A DNA stretch of 64,000 nt from assembly GCF_029784135.1 (NCBI RefSeq), contig NC_073746.1, positions 248,443,307-248,507,306 of the forward strand, given 5' to 3'. The DNA is from Toxorhynchites rutilus septentrionalis. Taxonomy: Eukaryota; Arthropoda; Insecta; Diptera; Culicidae. The translations under genes and the position numbers were made by a program. Of this stretch, positions 1 through 11,461 are shown in pieces. The notes beneath the pieces were generated by a model. That model was not told the origin of the DNA. It was given only the letters and a program-made list of their open reading frames with translations, and did not search any database. Numbering within the stretch: position 1 is the stretch's first letter; the number at the start of each line of letters is the position of its first letter.

Positions 1-1544
1 GTATAAGCGAGAGTATCAAAACATGTGGTTCAAGTGCCTATCATGCAGAGTGCGAAAGTGTGACAACTAACGAAGACAACACCAGTAGAATCGTTACGCG
101 AATACGCGTTAAGAAGCGTGAGCATGATTCGAAGCATAGCGTCATTGATGAGGATGACTCCGGCGAGGAGGATATGCTTCACGGTGATAAACCGCTTCTT
201 CTGGATGATGAACTAGATTACGAATCTGCCCCTGAAACCAACACCAGTGGCGAGGAGGTACCAATGGATCCTTTTACGCCTGAATCGCTACCGGACGAGA
301 AGTCGGTCGAGAAGTCAACGGAAGAGGATGAAGTCCAACTAGATCCCTTTGCTATGGCCCCGTTTCGCAAGCCAGCGGTACCAAAACGGAACAGTATTAA
401 ATTTATGCCGAACATTCACCCCATTCCGGAGAGTTGTCCCACTTTTCCCATACCCTCATCGTCACCAGTAGGAGACTTTTGTACGTCTACACCGGTCAAA
501 CCTACACCGATACGATCTCAACCTACACCAACGGAATTATTGCTTCCGGTGTCGGTTCCACAAACCATAATCTCCCCTTTAAGTGGCGAACCTTCTAGTC
601 CAATGTCACCAATTCTTCAAACTGATTTGTTTGGATCAGAACCGTTTCCTTTGCTTATCTCATCACATCCAATTTCAATGCTGCCGTTGGAAACCGTTTC
701 TATTCCAACGGTTACTGTCGAACCGGGATCTGTTACGTTAACGCACATCATTCCAAGCGCAAAAAATCCAATTCCAGCCTTGATGCCAGAATCAACGTCT
801 ACTGTTGGCCAGAAGCAACAGCAGCAGAGTTCACAAATGAGCGCTCGGCAAAATTATATAAACTACAGCCAAATTTCGATGCAAAACATTGCAAGCATAT
901 CCCCCGACAATAACTATGTCAATTTTGATCCCGATGACAATGATGATGATATTCGAAAGCTTAAGTCGGACGATTGTGACGACAGCAGCGACACGGTTGT
1001 GAAGAGTTCCTCTAAAGCCAGCGGATTTCTCAGTAAAAAGGAAAAGGTTAAATACAATTCGTTGAAGGACAAGACGGGAGCCGAAAGCGAGGATTCAGCT
1101 AGCGTTAGCTCGACCAGTTTTACCGGAAACCACGTGCTTGTGATACCAGCCAAACTTAGCCAAAAAGTGAAAGTGAACGTAGGAGGTTACAAGAAAGTAA
1201 CTAGCAAGGGAAGCAAGAAGGAAAAATCAAATGGCATCGGCGCGGAAAAATACGAAGAACTGCACTGTCCCAGCAAACCAAATGGTAAATCGTACTTGTC
1301 CAAGCCCGGCAAGAACATGGCCTTCAGCAACATGAGTTTCGAAGATTTTCCCTCCGACGAGTCTTTGGAGGAGCAGCAGCCGGCATCATCCACAGCAGCA
1401 GCAGCAGCAGCATCAAGTAAGAAAGGAGGTGGCGGTAAGCTGGTCAAAATCGCTCCATTCGAAGTGATCCGGAACGAGAAAATGCTGCTGGAAGCGGAGA
1501 AGAAATTCGGCTCCTTGAAGCGGCGCAGTAATCCATTCTCCTGA
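1..1544 (+). CDS. Nak: Nak/AAK1-like kinase, C-terminal coding exon (partial)
   Basis: The frame is open from the window edge (first full codon at base 3) to TGA at 1542-1544, about 513 residues, so the true start lies upstream. No kinase fold is present; this is a Ser/Pro-rich, largely disordered tail. Visible motifs are two DPF tripeptides (codons at about 267 and 342), D-x-F-x-x-x-PF patterns (DPFAMAPF, DLFGSEPF), a Q-rich run, a polyalanine run near 1400 and a terminal NPF (SNPFS). DPF binds the AP2 alpha-ear and NPF binds EH domains, as in the tails of Numb-associated kinases (AAK1/BIKE/Nak), which phosphorylate the AP2 mu subunit in clathrin endocytosis. The family call is inferred from this motif set and the DxFG-PF pattern. 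Another endocytic adaptor tail remains possible, because the kinase domain is outside the window. Confidence 0.55.
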   Translation, partial: ISESIKTCGSSAYHAECESVTTNEDNTSRIVTRIRVKKREHDSKHSVIDEDDSGEEDMLHGDKPLLLDDELDYESAPETNTSGEEVPMDPFTPESLPDEKSVEKSTEEDEVQLDPFAMAPFRKPAVPKRNSIKFMPNIHPIPESCPTFPIPSSSPVGDFCTSTPVKPTPIRSQPTPTELLLPVSVPQTIISPLSGEPSSPMSPILQTDLFGSEPFPLLISSHPISMLPLETVSIPTVTVEPGSVTLTHIIPSAKNPIPALMPESTSTVGQKQQQQSSQMSARQNYINYSQISMQNIASISPDNNYVNFDPDDNDDDIRKLKSDDCDDSSDTVVKSSSKASGFLSKKEKVKYNSLKDKTGAESEDSASVSSTSFTGNHVLVIPAKLSQKVKVNVGGYKKVTSKGSKKEKSNGIGAEKYEELHCPSKPNGKSYLSKPGKNMAFSNMSFEDFPSDESLEEQQPASSTAAAAAASSKKGGGGKLVKIAPFEVIRNEKMLLEAEKKFGSLKRRSNPFS

Positions 1545-2657
1545 TTGTACTCGGAGCCCACACAGAAATGGAAGGGATAACTTGGCAATGAATGGATACA
1601 GGTACGTTGTATGATCTAGAAATGTAAATGAGAGTTTCGAGTGAAACAGTATAGGGGGTTGTTTTGTGCTTGTCGATGTTTGTTATACACATTCCTAAAA
1701 AAAGAATCGTTGGCTTGAGAAGCATTTCTTCTTTTTGGAACAGCATCGTCGGTCATTTGTTAATCAGTTTTACTCAAACAATGAAAGGGCTGTTCAGTTC
1801 AAATTCAATATTTCTTATCCGTCAGATGGATTTTACTAGAAATTTCCTGCGTTGATAACCAATGTCTTCTAATCTCGTTTTACACTATACTAGGTGCGTA
1901 TGACTTCCTAGCGTGGCACTGAATACCATGCCGCTATTTCTGATCGCTTCGGTTTCAGGGACGGGCAGATAATCATGTGTTCGAGGTACGAGTTTTACTA
2001 TCCAGAATCGGCAATGTAATAAGCGTCCGGTCTGTAGCGATCGAGGGTTTACTCATTCTTTCTGATCAACGTGTCTGGGGTTCGTATACGTTCACATATA
2101 TATTCATTAAATGAGGTATCTCACATTTTTCCGTAATCTCGCGAAGTGGCGTAAGCACCAAAGTCGACAGTTTACTTCTTCGTTATAGATCTATAAAGAA
2201 TACCAAATATTTCCAAAAAATTCCTAAGTTTCACAGAAATGAGAAAACATGACCCCGTAATAACTTGAAATCGGAGTGACGTAGGTACCAATATTAAAAA
2301 TTCAAAACTTCCGAACACGCGATGTCCGTTTATTTCTCCCCAGCTAAATTGGGTGCCGAGGGGATCGTTTGAGATTTCATATCCACTCGGAAGTCGGTTA
2401 TTTCTTTCCTTCTTTGTCTCGGTTTGGTTGAATGGGTGTAGAGCAGTGTCTTAGAATATCAACAAATATTCACGAGTGACGAATATGATTTTATTTCAGT
2501 GTAAATGTCTCTCTTTCAGCTTGAAACACACTGCCCTCATTATATTGATGACAATAACAAACGAGTTCATTTTGTTCATATCGCTAATGCATGAAAAAAA
2601 TGCTATAATGAATGAATGCGGCATTGAGTGGGGTTCATAATTTCGCTGTTATTTATA
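1545..2657. other. 3' flank of the Nak-like gene, no gene seen
   Basis: About 1.1 kb after the stop codon without a convincing reading frame. It presumably starts with the 3' UTR. I see no AATAAA close to the stop; an ATTAAA occurs near 2106. No repeat structure is recognised here. Confidence 0.5.
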
Positions 2658-2998
2658 CAGTAGAACCCCGATTATCAGCGAAATAGTTGGGCTAGGCCAT
2701 CGCGTATAACGAAAATCGCGGATAATGCAATACAAGACTTAAAATGAGGTACAAACACGAAAAATATATATTTTAGCATGAAAACTATGTTTCATCAATA
2801 CAGAAATTATTGAACTATCAATCTGTGTGGTCGTGTACATCAGTGATCAGATAATGTGAAAGCCATGACGAAAACAAAAAAGCAAGACTACCACTCACTG
2901 ACAAATTTCGGGAAGGTTTATAGATTTACTAGGGAACTCACTTTCGCGGATAATCCGCACCGCGGATCAACCGCTCGCGGATAATCGAGGTTCTACTA
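2658..2998. mobile_element. pogo/Tc1-type MITE, copy 1
   Basis: Terminal inverted repeats starting CAGTAGAACCCCGATTATC at the left and ending in its complement at the right (GATAATCGAGGTTCTACTA) are flanked by TA. About 340 bp, no coding capacity. A second copy of the family lies at 54599-54906 in the opposite orientation with alignable interior. The TA target duplication places it with the Tc1/mariner/pogo group. Confidence 0.75.
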
Positions 2999-3499
2999 TA
3001 CTTTGAATATCAAAAGCAAAAAAAATGATATTCATCATACTCGAAACGATATTCGTTGTGTCATTGATTTTGAGTCAAAATTCAAAAACTAAAAAAAACA
3101 ATGGATGGGTTATACCTATGATATAACCGTAATGTTGACGTAGGACTGCCGTTGGCTTAATAATCTTTTTTTTTCAATTAGCAATAATCGCGCCTAGGAT
3201 GTTTCTCATTGTGTACGATATCGCCACTGTGCAGAGCTATCTTTTGTGTGTATTGATTAAATTATTGATTAAACTATTGATTGAAAGAAACAACTTACGA
3301 ATTCAATTGCAAACAAATCCCAAATTATAGTAGTAGTTATCGCAGCAAATAGTTATCAACACTTTGCCTAATCATTAAACGGTATGCGTGAGTGAGTGAG
3401 TGAGCTGGCGACATGAAGGGATATCTTCCACTGCTGTCTTGCAGATCCGAGCAAAAGCGATGCATTTGTACCCGCTTTTGTAGACCGTGTTAGCAAAAC

Positions 3500-3778
3500 G
3501 AATTTCGGAGTGTAAAAATGCATGGGGATATCAAAGTACTGCCGACTTGCAAGTATCTGCAATGCCGATTTTCCCAACCTCTTGGTTTCGGATTCTGTGT
3601 TGGGAAAACACATTCCGGTTTGCAAAAACGCAAGTGAGTACAAAAGTACCCGCATTTTGCATCTATTTTTCAATGCCGATTTCCCCAGGCTCCATGGTTT
3701 TGAAGTCTGTGTTAAGGAAACATTCTAATTTGCAAAAACGCAAGCGAGTACAAAAGTATCCGCAGCTTGCATCTATTT
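3500..3778. repeat. about 111-bp tandem repeat inside the TIR element
   Basis: The phrase CAATGCCGATTT followed by a variant of TGGTTTTGAAGTCTGTGTTAGG recurs at about 3560 and 3670, and again at 4697 once the hAT insertion is discounted. Spacing is about 110 bp. Between recurrences is a shared GCAAAAACGCAAG-GAGTACAAAAGTA segment. Confidence 0.6.
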
Positions 3779-4690
3779 TAGAGATGTGCCATCCGCTCAT
3801 GAGCTGTTCATTCGAATCGCTTCATCATAGTGAGCGGATTCGGATCGGCTCGCAATAAAAAAAACGCAGCTGATCAGCTCATTACGGAGCTGGAGCTGAT
3901 GAGCTGTTGAGCTGTTGAGCTGTTGAGATGCTGAGCTGTTGAACACTTCGTACTTTAGCTTTAGCAGAGATGCCAGATAGGAAAAAAGGTTTTTGTTTTG
4001 AAGATATTCAATCGTTCGTTACATCATTAAATTTTTCTTATATGGCCAAACAAAATAATAAACATTATTATATGCTTGTAAATAAATTTTATATATTACA
4101 TTGTTATTTAAACATTACTGTGGAAACACATACATTTATTTCCGCGTGCTGAATCAAAACAATTCAGAAAACCACCCGGCATAAATGTTGATGATTGATA
4201 CTGGTCCTTTTGTTACCTTTGTGATCGTGAATAATTATTTCTCGTTGCACCTATTAGTGGATTTATTTTTATATCCTCGGATGCAAAAAAAAATCTCGAT
4301 GGTTTTTTCAAAAAACGTTGTCTCGGCCAATATTCCTGGAGGCATTTTATTTGGCTACTGCTGGTTTTTCTGTTGTTTAAGTTCAGCATATCCTAAGCAT
4401 CTTCTATGTTGGATTTCAGCATTCAGTATTTGTTGTATATTATATTATTAGAATTCATATCAGTTCTAGTTTTTGTACAATTACAAATTAAATTCGTTTA
4501 TTTTTTGCTTTCCGTCTATTAAGAAAATGCACACTATGCAATGTCCCATGGTGATTACGTTTCATATGCAATTGTGTGGACAACTGCAAAATTCAACTGA
4601 GCTCAAGAGCTGTTCCAAATGAACAGCTCACTTGTATGAGCTGAACGGCTCTGAGCCGCTCACCATGATGAGCTGATTTGCCCATCTATA
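3779..4690. mobile_element. non-autonomous hAT element, copy 1
   Basis: Begins TAGAGATG and ends CATCTATA, and is flanked on both sides by the 8-bp duplication ATCTATTT (3771-3778 and 4691-4698). An 8-bp TSD and TAGAGATG-type ends are characteristic of hAT elements. The interior near 3890-3945 carries a short array of a 9-bp GAGCTGTTG-like unit. No transposase is encoded. The sister copy at 58117-59213 has the same ends and a longer array. Confidence 0.8.
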
Positions 4691-5679
4691 ATCTATTTTG
4701 CAATGCTGATTTCCTCAGGCACCATGGTTTTGATGTCTGTGTTAGGGAAACATCCATTCATTCCAGCTATCGTACCTCAACCGTTGCGCAATCATAACTG
4801 AGTGGATTTCCGTGCGACACTCGTTTAGATACCGATTGGCGTTATTTCTATAGCCTGTTTTGAAAGCAATTTAACGGTTATTGAAACAAATTTTGGATCA
4901 AAACGTAACAAGCATATAACGCGTAGACATTTTATCTTTCGAATGAAGTGTTTATCATACCATTTCGTTCAGTTGTTTAGGAGGTATTATCGCTCGAAAT
5001 CTCGTTGCTCCGGCGTAACGCTTTCATTTTCGAAACTTTGAACTCACATCCCAGTATAGAAATGAAAGACGTAGTCCTACGTCAAAAAATTAGTCAGGCT
5101 GGACCATTTAGAGAACAAAAACGCCAGAGTTCGATGAAACGAACTTTGCAAAAAATCGCGCAGGATTTTGTTTGACGAGACGGTAATAACGGCATCGCGA
5201 ACGATTCCTGAACGCCGTATTGCAATTGAATAACAATTGCTTCTAGACTCGATGGTCGAATGGATTAGATATCATAACCTTCTTGTTGCCTGCGTTGATT
5301 GGAAAGGACTTAAGCAGCAGTACAATCCGACCGAAATAAAAACCAGCCGCACACAACTGCTTCAGGTTAAAAGTAAACAACAGCTGATATTCGTTTGGCT
5401 AAAATGGTTTCGCGTTGTTTTAATTCTTTTTTCAATTTTGGGGATGACGATTTAGTTACCTAGGATGTGGGGCAAAAGGCGCACCAGCGTTTTGCTCACA
5501 AAAATATTCATAAAATGTTTCAAATGAGTTTCAAATAAATCAAGTGAAGGTAACTATGTGTTTATAAACTTGATTTGTTAATAAAAAAAATCGGTTTCAA
5601 ATGTTGGACATTTTCAGATATCTTATATCGTCAGTCTCCCCTTTCCCAAAAATTCCCACGTGGTAAGTTCGACCATAGT

Positions 5680-5940
5680 GCACCCGTGGCCGAGTGGTTA
5701 GCATCTCACAGTATCATGTCGAATGTTCGGGTTCGATTCCCGTTCTGGCCGGGGAAATTTTCGTCAAAGAAATTTCCTTCGACTTGTACTGTACGTATTC
5801 TAAAGCTTGCCCCTCGGAATACATTCAAGGTGTGTTATTTGGCTTAAGAAATCTCAAATAAGTATTAATAAATGACGCTAGTTAATGCATACGTTGAAAC
5901 GCCAAAGTTCCAAAGAGAACGTTAACGCTATTCAAGAAAA
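5680..5940 (+). mobile_element. tRNA-derived SINE
   Basis: A pol III A box (TGGCCGAGTGG, 5687-5697) and B box (GGGTTCGATTCC, 5729-5740) lie 30 bp apart, but the flanking bases do not pair into an acceptor stem, so this is not a functional tRNA gene. The following 200 bp, including AATAAATGACGCTAGTTAAT and GAACGTTAACGC, resembles the tail of tRNA-type SINEs common in mosquito genomes. That recognition is from memory. Confidence 0.6.
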
Positions 5941-6241
5941 TGGTCGACCATAACACCCACCATTTCCACCCATAACACATCATACAATACCCCCCTCCTC
6001 CCCGAATATTTTTGTTACAAAGTACCTCGGAAGTACAATACAATAAGTGCGCATTTTTGCGCCCGTCCGATGAGGGCAAAAGTTCGCATGAGTCATTTTG
6101 TATTAAAATAGGTTTTTGTCCAACTACAAACAAAACCCGAGAAATTCTTGTACTACGTTTTGAAGGTATTATATATAGTTACAATTTGGTAAGCAAACTG
6201 AATTTTATTTGCTTTTATTTCAAGAGTTATTGGACGACAAC

Positions 6242-6481
6242 AGTTAGGTGCGTACCTTCGCCCCGCACTACTCTACTCTCTATAAGCTGGTTGGCTAGTA
6301 GTATAGAGTCGGTTAATCTGCGTACTATATCTTCGACTGTCTGGGTTGTATATTTTCTTTTTAACCCTTGGACGCATTACGCGTCTTCATGCCAGATTGG
6401 CGCGCGCTGCATGGCGTGATACACCACGTTGCGCGCCAACTGATCCTATTTACTAATTCATGTAGCAGTATTTTTCTAACT
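6242..6481 (-). repeat. 3' LTR of gypsy element G1
   Basis: On the minus strand this 240-bp segment starts AGTTAG and ends CTAACT, the inverted ends typical of errantivirus LTRs. It directly follows env (6562-7616) after a purine-rich stretch (AGATGGGGAGT). Its U3 contains a GC-rich palindrome (6397-6439) shared with the G8 LTR. Confidence 0.6.
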
Positions 6482-6561
6482 ACTCCCCATCTACTGGGAA
6501 GCCTTCTTCGGCTTCCGGGATCCTCTGCATTGAAGTCGTCTGTGACCTTACTGTTGTTGAA

Positions 6562-7616
6562 TTAATCTTGGTTGGCTGGTGAGTGCTGTCTGTCCGATTC
6601 CATGAGTGTCTTCACTTCCACGAAAACGCCGGTACGTGGAATCATCGCCCGTAAAAAACATACGATGATGATCATTATAATGAGAATGGTCGTTGTGGAG
6701 ACTGATCCTAACGACAGCCTTGTGTGTATGTTGTCTGTGGACAAGTTCAATTTCATAAGGGTAGGGTAGAACACTATGGAAACTTGAAAAAAATATTTCT
6801 GGCTTAACATGTTCTCTGGAATGTCTACTTTACTGTAATTTTCGTCCCAGGTTTTTCCGATGCTCCGTTCCAAAGTTACAAGCCAATAAGTGGTTGAAAT
6901 CGGTCCACTAGAAAAACTTGTAGAACTCCCACCAATTTACAAGGTTTTGGCTGCAAGGGTTCAACAAACCGGTTGTGGCTATTCAGGGGACAGTCCTATT
7001 GACACCACTATATTTTTTGTTTGTTAAGTATTATACCTAATAAAACTGTGATATCAGATTAATCATAGTAGTTTATTTTCTCGTTGAAAAAAATCGCGAA
7101 AATCACATACTTTTTATGATGTTCATAGTGTACTACCCCCTTAATAGTTTCTCGATGCTCCAAATGGAATGTCTGTAAATGATCCAAGGGGATGCCATTT
7201 ATAATTTTGGTTGCATTTACTTTTAGTCCAGTGGTTGGTATGAATGATCTGACTGGAATGTTTACATCCAGGTTTATATACTCTTCTCCGTCAATATATA
7301 CTGAACAGTTAGAGATCTGAATTAAAAATGATCCAATTAGTTTCTTGGGTTGTTCAAGGCAGTTTGATGATAGGGTTATGTTCCCATCGCTGACCATAAT
7401 ATTAACTTCATCAATCCGTTTGATGTGGTTTTGGCCGTATGATTTTTCTATGGGACAATCAGCAGAATTTCCGTTGATGATCTTCATAATGCACGTATCT
7501 GCCGGTGTTATCTGAGTGCTCGAGCATATGTACAGGTTCCTTAGCTTTGGGCATGTTGATTGAACTGGATATGCCTTTGAGAAAGAGGTTTGATTGGATG
7601 TGGATTTTCGAACCAT
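6562..7616 (-). pseudogene. G1 envelope gene, broken C-terminal part
   Basis: Two minus-strand pieces. 7059-7616 (about 185 residues) matches the central and C-terminal ectodomain seen in the G6 envelope (pattern SNC-x-Q-x-L-x-G-x-I-x-NC, then HLQTFHLEHR). 6562-6873 in another frame carries a hydrophobic membrane segment (TTTILIIMIIIVCFL) and a short tail that ends just before the LTR. Known role of the family: errantivirus Env is a baculovirus F-like fusion glycoprotein. Here the N-terminal half with the furin site is missing and the two pieces are out of frame, so no working protein is expected. Confidence 0.65.
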
Positions 7617-7689
7617 TATTGATAATTGGCTCTATGTAATACGGTTGCCTGATGGTAAATATGCATCGTATAACCTGGAAAGATTTGGA

Positions 7690-8330
7690 TGATTAAATAA
7701 GGGCTTTTTTGTTTACTGTGATACTGAAAAATAATTGGTTTTTGAATTTATTGATGGGATGAATTTCGTAGAATTTATCGTTTTCAAATGTTTCATTTAC
7801 TAATTCCTGGTTGCAATTCTCCACTCTGGAGATTCTGGATAACCCATCCGCAACAAAATTTTGTTTACCTTTTTGGAATATTTTAAAATTATATTGTTCC
7901 AGGTACAGTTTTGACGAGTCACACGACCTTTCGCATCCATTAGTTTCAACTCTTTTGTGAGAGGCTCGTGATCCGTGTAAATGGTGAAATGTCGCCCATA
8001 GAATTATGGTCTAAACCTTTTTGCAGAAAAATAAATTGCTAAAAGTTCCTTTCTGTCGAATGCTTCTTGGAAAAAATTGGCGTGTATTATTTATCAATTA
8101 TAAACCTTAAATTTTTGTTAGACACTATAGAGTCTATAACACAGAGGGTTGTTTCGCTTTGGAGGCTTTTGTGACAGGCTCAGGGTTGATATAGGATTTG
8201 TTAGCTCCTGTATCAACCAAAAAATCCAAATACCCTTTCGTTGTGGGCATGCGAAAGTACGGAATAGAATTTAAGTTTTCTATCGTTTTAACTGGACCTT
8301 CTAAAAACATAATTCGTCGGCGGCCGTTAG
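7690..8330 (-). pseudogene. G1 pol remnants (protease and RNase H scraps)
   Basis: Conceptual minus-strand reading gives an RNase H stretch near 7830-8090 (Y-G-R-H-F-T-I-Y-T-D-H-E-P-L) and an aspartic protease around 8120-8320 with LVDTGANKSYI. The reverse transcriptase and integrase that should lie between and after them are absent, so G1 is an internal-deletion derivative. Stops and frameshifts interrupt every piece. Confidence 0.5.
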
Positions 8331-8397
8331 AGGATGGAGCTGAAGGATTGACTTCAGCATTGTATTTAGTTCTTTTATATCAGTATAAAATTTAGAA

Positions 8398-8750
8398 TTA
8401 CTCCTGTCCCCTTTCGAAATTTGTTGCGAAATCCCTTCGGTCACCGTAATGTTCCTTTAGAATTTGCTTCAACTCATTGATTGCTATTGGGTTGTTGTTC
8501 GCACAAATAACTGTGCGAGCCTCACCTTTGATCTTATTTTTGATTGCTCCAAAATAGTGAGCATTGAAAGTGTCGGGCAATCCATTTTCACCCTTAATTT
8601 TGAATTCCTCGTAGAGGTTATCAATTCCGTTGAGCCATGAGTTTAGCTCTTTTCTGTTAATGCTGTACTCAGACAGCTGTTTGATTGGGTCGGGGAATGT
8701 GATAATCATTCGCCGCGCCCTGCATAATGTTCTGAAGCTGGGCTATTTGC
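8398..8750 (-). pseudogene. G1 gag fragment
   Basis: An open stretch of about 103 residues (8398-8709) has the gypsy Gag capsid pattern: ELNSWLNGIDNLYEEF, then KIKGEARTV, then ILKEHYGDRRDFAT. The same K-I-x-G-E-A and YGDRRDLT motifs occur in the intact G3 gag. The N-terminus is broken near 8710 and the C-terminus is missing. Confidence 0.6.
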
Positions 8751-8847
8751 TGCCAGTGTTTATACTGGTTCCGACTCTTGTTTCTGGCCCATTATATGAT
8801 TAAGTGAAAAGGCGTAAAAATTTGAATAGTACTCAAAATATGATGTA

Positions 8848-10302
8848 CAGTCAATCACAAAATTAAGTATACAACTCGTGCTGGTTTGTAATTGTTGAGT
8901 TTTTCGGGGTCAAAAAATAAATAATTAAATGCGGCTTATATTCATCGTAAAATCGATCCATTTTACTCTCATGTAGTGATAAGAAAAAAATTAAAATGGT
9001 CACATTTCTACTTCACGTTTAAAATACAAACAAAAAATCTCATATTAATACGTTGCAAAATTAAGTGTACAGTTCAAGTTTTTCTTAAAACGAAAATTGT
9101 TAATAGACAACCAAAAATCAATCCCCTAGTATTTGGTATGGCCCCCCTTTGGTGTCCAGCATTCCTGCAAGCACCGAAGCGAGATTTCTGGTCACTGTAG
9201 ACGGAAGTACCTCCCAGATCTCCGTAATCGTGCCGCTTGAGTGCCGCTTCGTTCCCTGTATTTTAATAGATGGATGGTTCTTGATTTCTCACCATATATA
9301 CTCAATAGTGTTCAAATTCGGTGATTTCGGATGTGTTTTGAGCTGATTGGGACATAATAGAGCAGGCATTCAGCACCACGAAGTCAGTTTGCTTCGGGTC
9401 ATTATTCTGTTGAAAGTAGTAATCATGAGGGAGACCGAATTTCTGAACGGGAGACTGCAGGTTTCGTTTCAGGAAGATCAGTTAAGCCATCCTGTCCATT
9501 GCCGAATCGATAAACACCATGGTTCCAGTTCCAGAAACCGCCAATGTACCATGCATCATCTGACTACCGCCGCCTTGTTTTACTGTAATAATCAAATGCT
9601 GAATCTGAAGCACCAATCCTGGTTTCCTTCACGCCATCTATCTTCCATTCGATTCAAAGATATTGGTTTTCGGCTCATCCGTATAGAAGACCTTGTTCCA
9701 GAACTCCATAGGTCTGTTTACATATACCTTAGCAAACTATTCCTTTTTTTTTCATATTCACCTTTGAGATGTAATACTTTTCACGGCCAACACGACCTCT
9801 CAGATTATTTCTGTATGCTGCTCTCCGGACAGTGTCTGCGCAGACAAGTCTTCCAATGATGCCGGCTACTTCGGTAGTCAATTTAGGAATGTTTGTTTTA
9901 GGATTGTTTCGCAATGTTCGAACAATTACCCGTTCATCATCAGAAGATAGGATCCGTTTGCGTTCTCTACCGGGAGATTTTCCATGGTTCCTTCGTATTT
10001 CCACTTGTTTATGATTTTCTTCACTGTAGAGTGGGTTCTTCCGACAGCAGCTGCTATTTCCTGCAATGTCTTTCATATAATTCATACTTAATATCATTGT
10101 ACGTGTAACAATATCTATTTCTTTCCTCTAACTTGCCATTATGATAAAAACTTTTTCAAACATCGATAAAAAACAAAAACCAATGGTTAGGTGTTGACAC
10201 CAATCACTGATGATGAAAGTACGTTAATTCGCAAAGAAGCTTATTTACAAGACTAATTTGTTCGGAGAAATTTAAGGTGTACACTCAATTTTGCGTTGCC
10301 TA
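8848..10302 (-). mobile_element. Tc1-like DNA transposon, defective
   Basis: Ends are imperfect inverted repeats (CAGTCAATCACAAAATTAAG at 8848; the complement of TAGGCAACGCAAAATTGAG near 10302), with TA at the left flank. Length about 1.45 kb fits a full Tc1 element. It sits between gag remnants of G1 and G2, so it inserted into gypsy DNA. Confidence 0.7.
9110..10097 (-). pseudogene. Tc1-like transposase pseudogene
   Basis: The minus-strand frame 9729-10097 encodes the N-terminal paired-like helix-turn-helix part, ending with RKRILSSDDERVIVRTLRNN and a second helix with ADTVRRAAYRNNLRGR. Further pieces of the DDE catalytic region follow in shifted frames: FYTDEPK near 9690 and NTIEYIW near 9300. 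Several stops and shifts show it is inactive. Family role: cut-and-paste transposition at TA sites. Confidence 0.7.
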
Positions 10303-10309
10303 TGCTATA

Positions 10310-11250
10310 AATAATATGGATTGGATTTTTTGTACGAATAGGCTAATTATATTAATGTTCGCTCCAGTATCTACCAAAAATGGGAATTCTCCAATGTTAG
10401 TTTTTAAATTATATACGGAAGAGTTGGCTTTACCAATTCGGCTTCCATTCTAAAAAAATAGTCTGCGATGAAGAAAGTTGAGGTTCACTTTCCTGTTCAA
10501 CTGAGTTTTCTGCGATCTTTTTTGTCTGTTGCCGTAATTTATGTTTCGAGATCGGATGCTGTGATCAATCTCCATTGGTTCGGGCCTAGGTAGAGGTTTT
10601 GGAAACCAGGGTCTAGGGGGTGGTTGAAAATTTTGAGGAGTAGTAGAGAACTGTGGTCCATATCCTTGAAAAATATGTCTGTCAAATGAAGGATGTTGGA
10701 AAGGTTGAAAATTTCTGGGAGTCGAAGTTGGAGGTAACTTCCTGGGAGGTGGTCTAGGAGGGATTTTAGAAACATCAAAGTCTCTTGGCTTGGGGATATG
10801 TATGGGATGTTCATTGCGAATTGATATGCTTAGTTCATTGTTCTTGGATTAAATGTTTTGAGAAGTTGGCACAATGATTTTTGCAACCCTCTAATGAATG
10901 CATCTACTGATTTTCCCCCTAAAAAACTATATGAGAATCGTTAGGAAGAAGATATTTCTCTTCGGTCTAAATTTGGGCTGTGATCGAAGATAAGAGTTCA
11001 TTAAACCTTGAATAATAGCTTCCCAAGCTCTCATTTCCTGACTTCTTAATTGACGTTAGTTTGTAGTCTAACGTTTTGAGATCTCGTTTATCTCTATAGT
11101 ATAGGAGAAGGGTCTTTCCCGTGTCAGCCCAATAATGTTTAATATGTCGGCGGCTTCGCCTCTTATTTTCCTACGTACAGAACGTTCGATTAAATTTATT
11201 TGGGCTTCGGTTGCCCCAGCGTCTCGGCTTTTCCGTCAAACGGTTGCAGA
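10310..11250 (-). pseudogene. G2: gag-protease fragment related to G6
   Basis: Minus-strand reading shows the start of a protease domain (10340-10445, ELVKPTLPYI, as in G6), a Pro-rich Gag C-terminal region (10539-10814, with PKPRD, LPPRPPPRK-like and EPMEID motifs matching the G6 gag tail) and a Gag capsid remnant to about 11250. Frames are broken throughout and no LTR is attached. It is an older relative of G6. Confidence 0.55.
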
Positions 11251-11412
11251 TCACGAATGAAATCCGGCAACCTGCCTAAATCTATAAACTAAACTGTTAT
11301 AAACTGTTGCATTGGGTATAAGGTGCAACAGCCGGTGCAGGGATTGATACACCTCCTGAGTTTGACATTATTCTGTCAAAATAGAAATTTTGCCAATCCT
11401 TTTTGCGACTAA

Positions 11413-11414
<2 letters not shown>

Positions 11415-11458
<44 letters not shown>
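11415..11458. repeat. (TA)n tract, left side of G3
   Basis: About 22 TA units directly abut the outer end of the G3 3' LTR. Together with 20361-20472 it represents one microsatellite split by the insertion. Confidence 0.9.

Positions 11459-11461
<3 letters not shown>

Larger units (their letters stand above)
3135..5085. mobile_element. TIR repeat (TTGACGTAGGACT family) carrying nested insertions
   Basis: The left end reads TTGACGTAGGACT and the right end AGTCCTACGTCAA, a 13-bp perfect terminal inverted repeat about 1.95 kb apart. The interior holds a roughly 111-bp tandem repeat and a complete hAT element (3779-4690). A truncated copy lies at 40565-40905, and an opposite-orientation copy starts at 57768. 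No transposase frame is visible, so it is a non-autonomous element of unknown superfamily. Confidence 0.6.

Noticed and set aside
1187..1588. Minus-strand 133-codon frame
   Set aside because: Antisense of the Nak-like coding exon, with no start context or domain.
5683..5755. tRNA gene
   Set aside because: A and B boxes are present but the flanks do not form an acceptor stem and a SINE-type body follows, so it is called a SINE.
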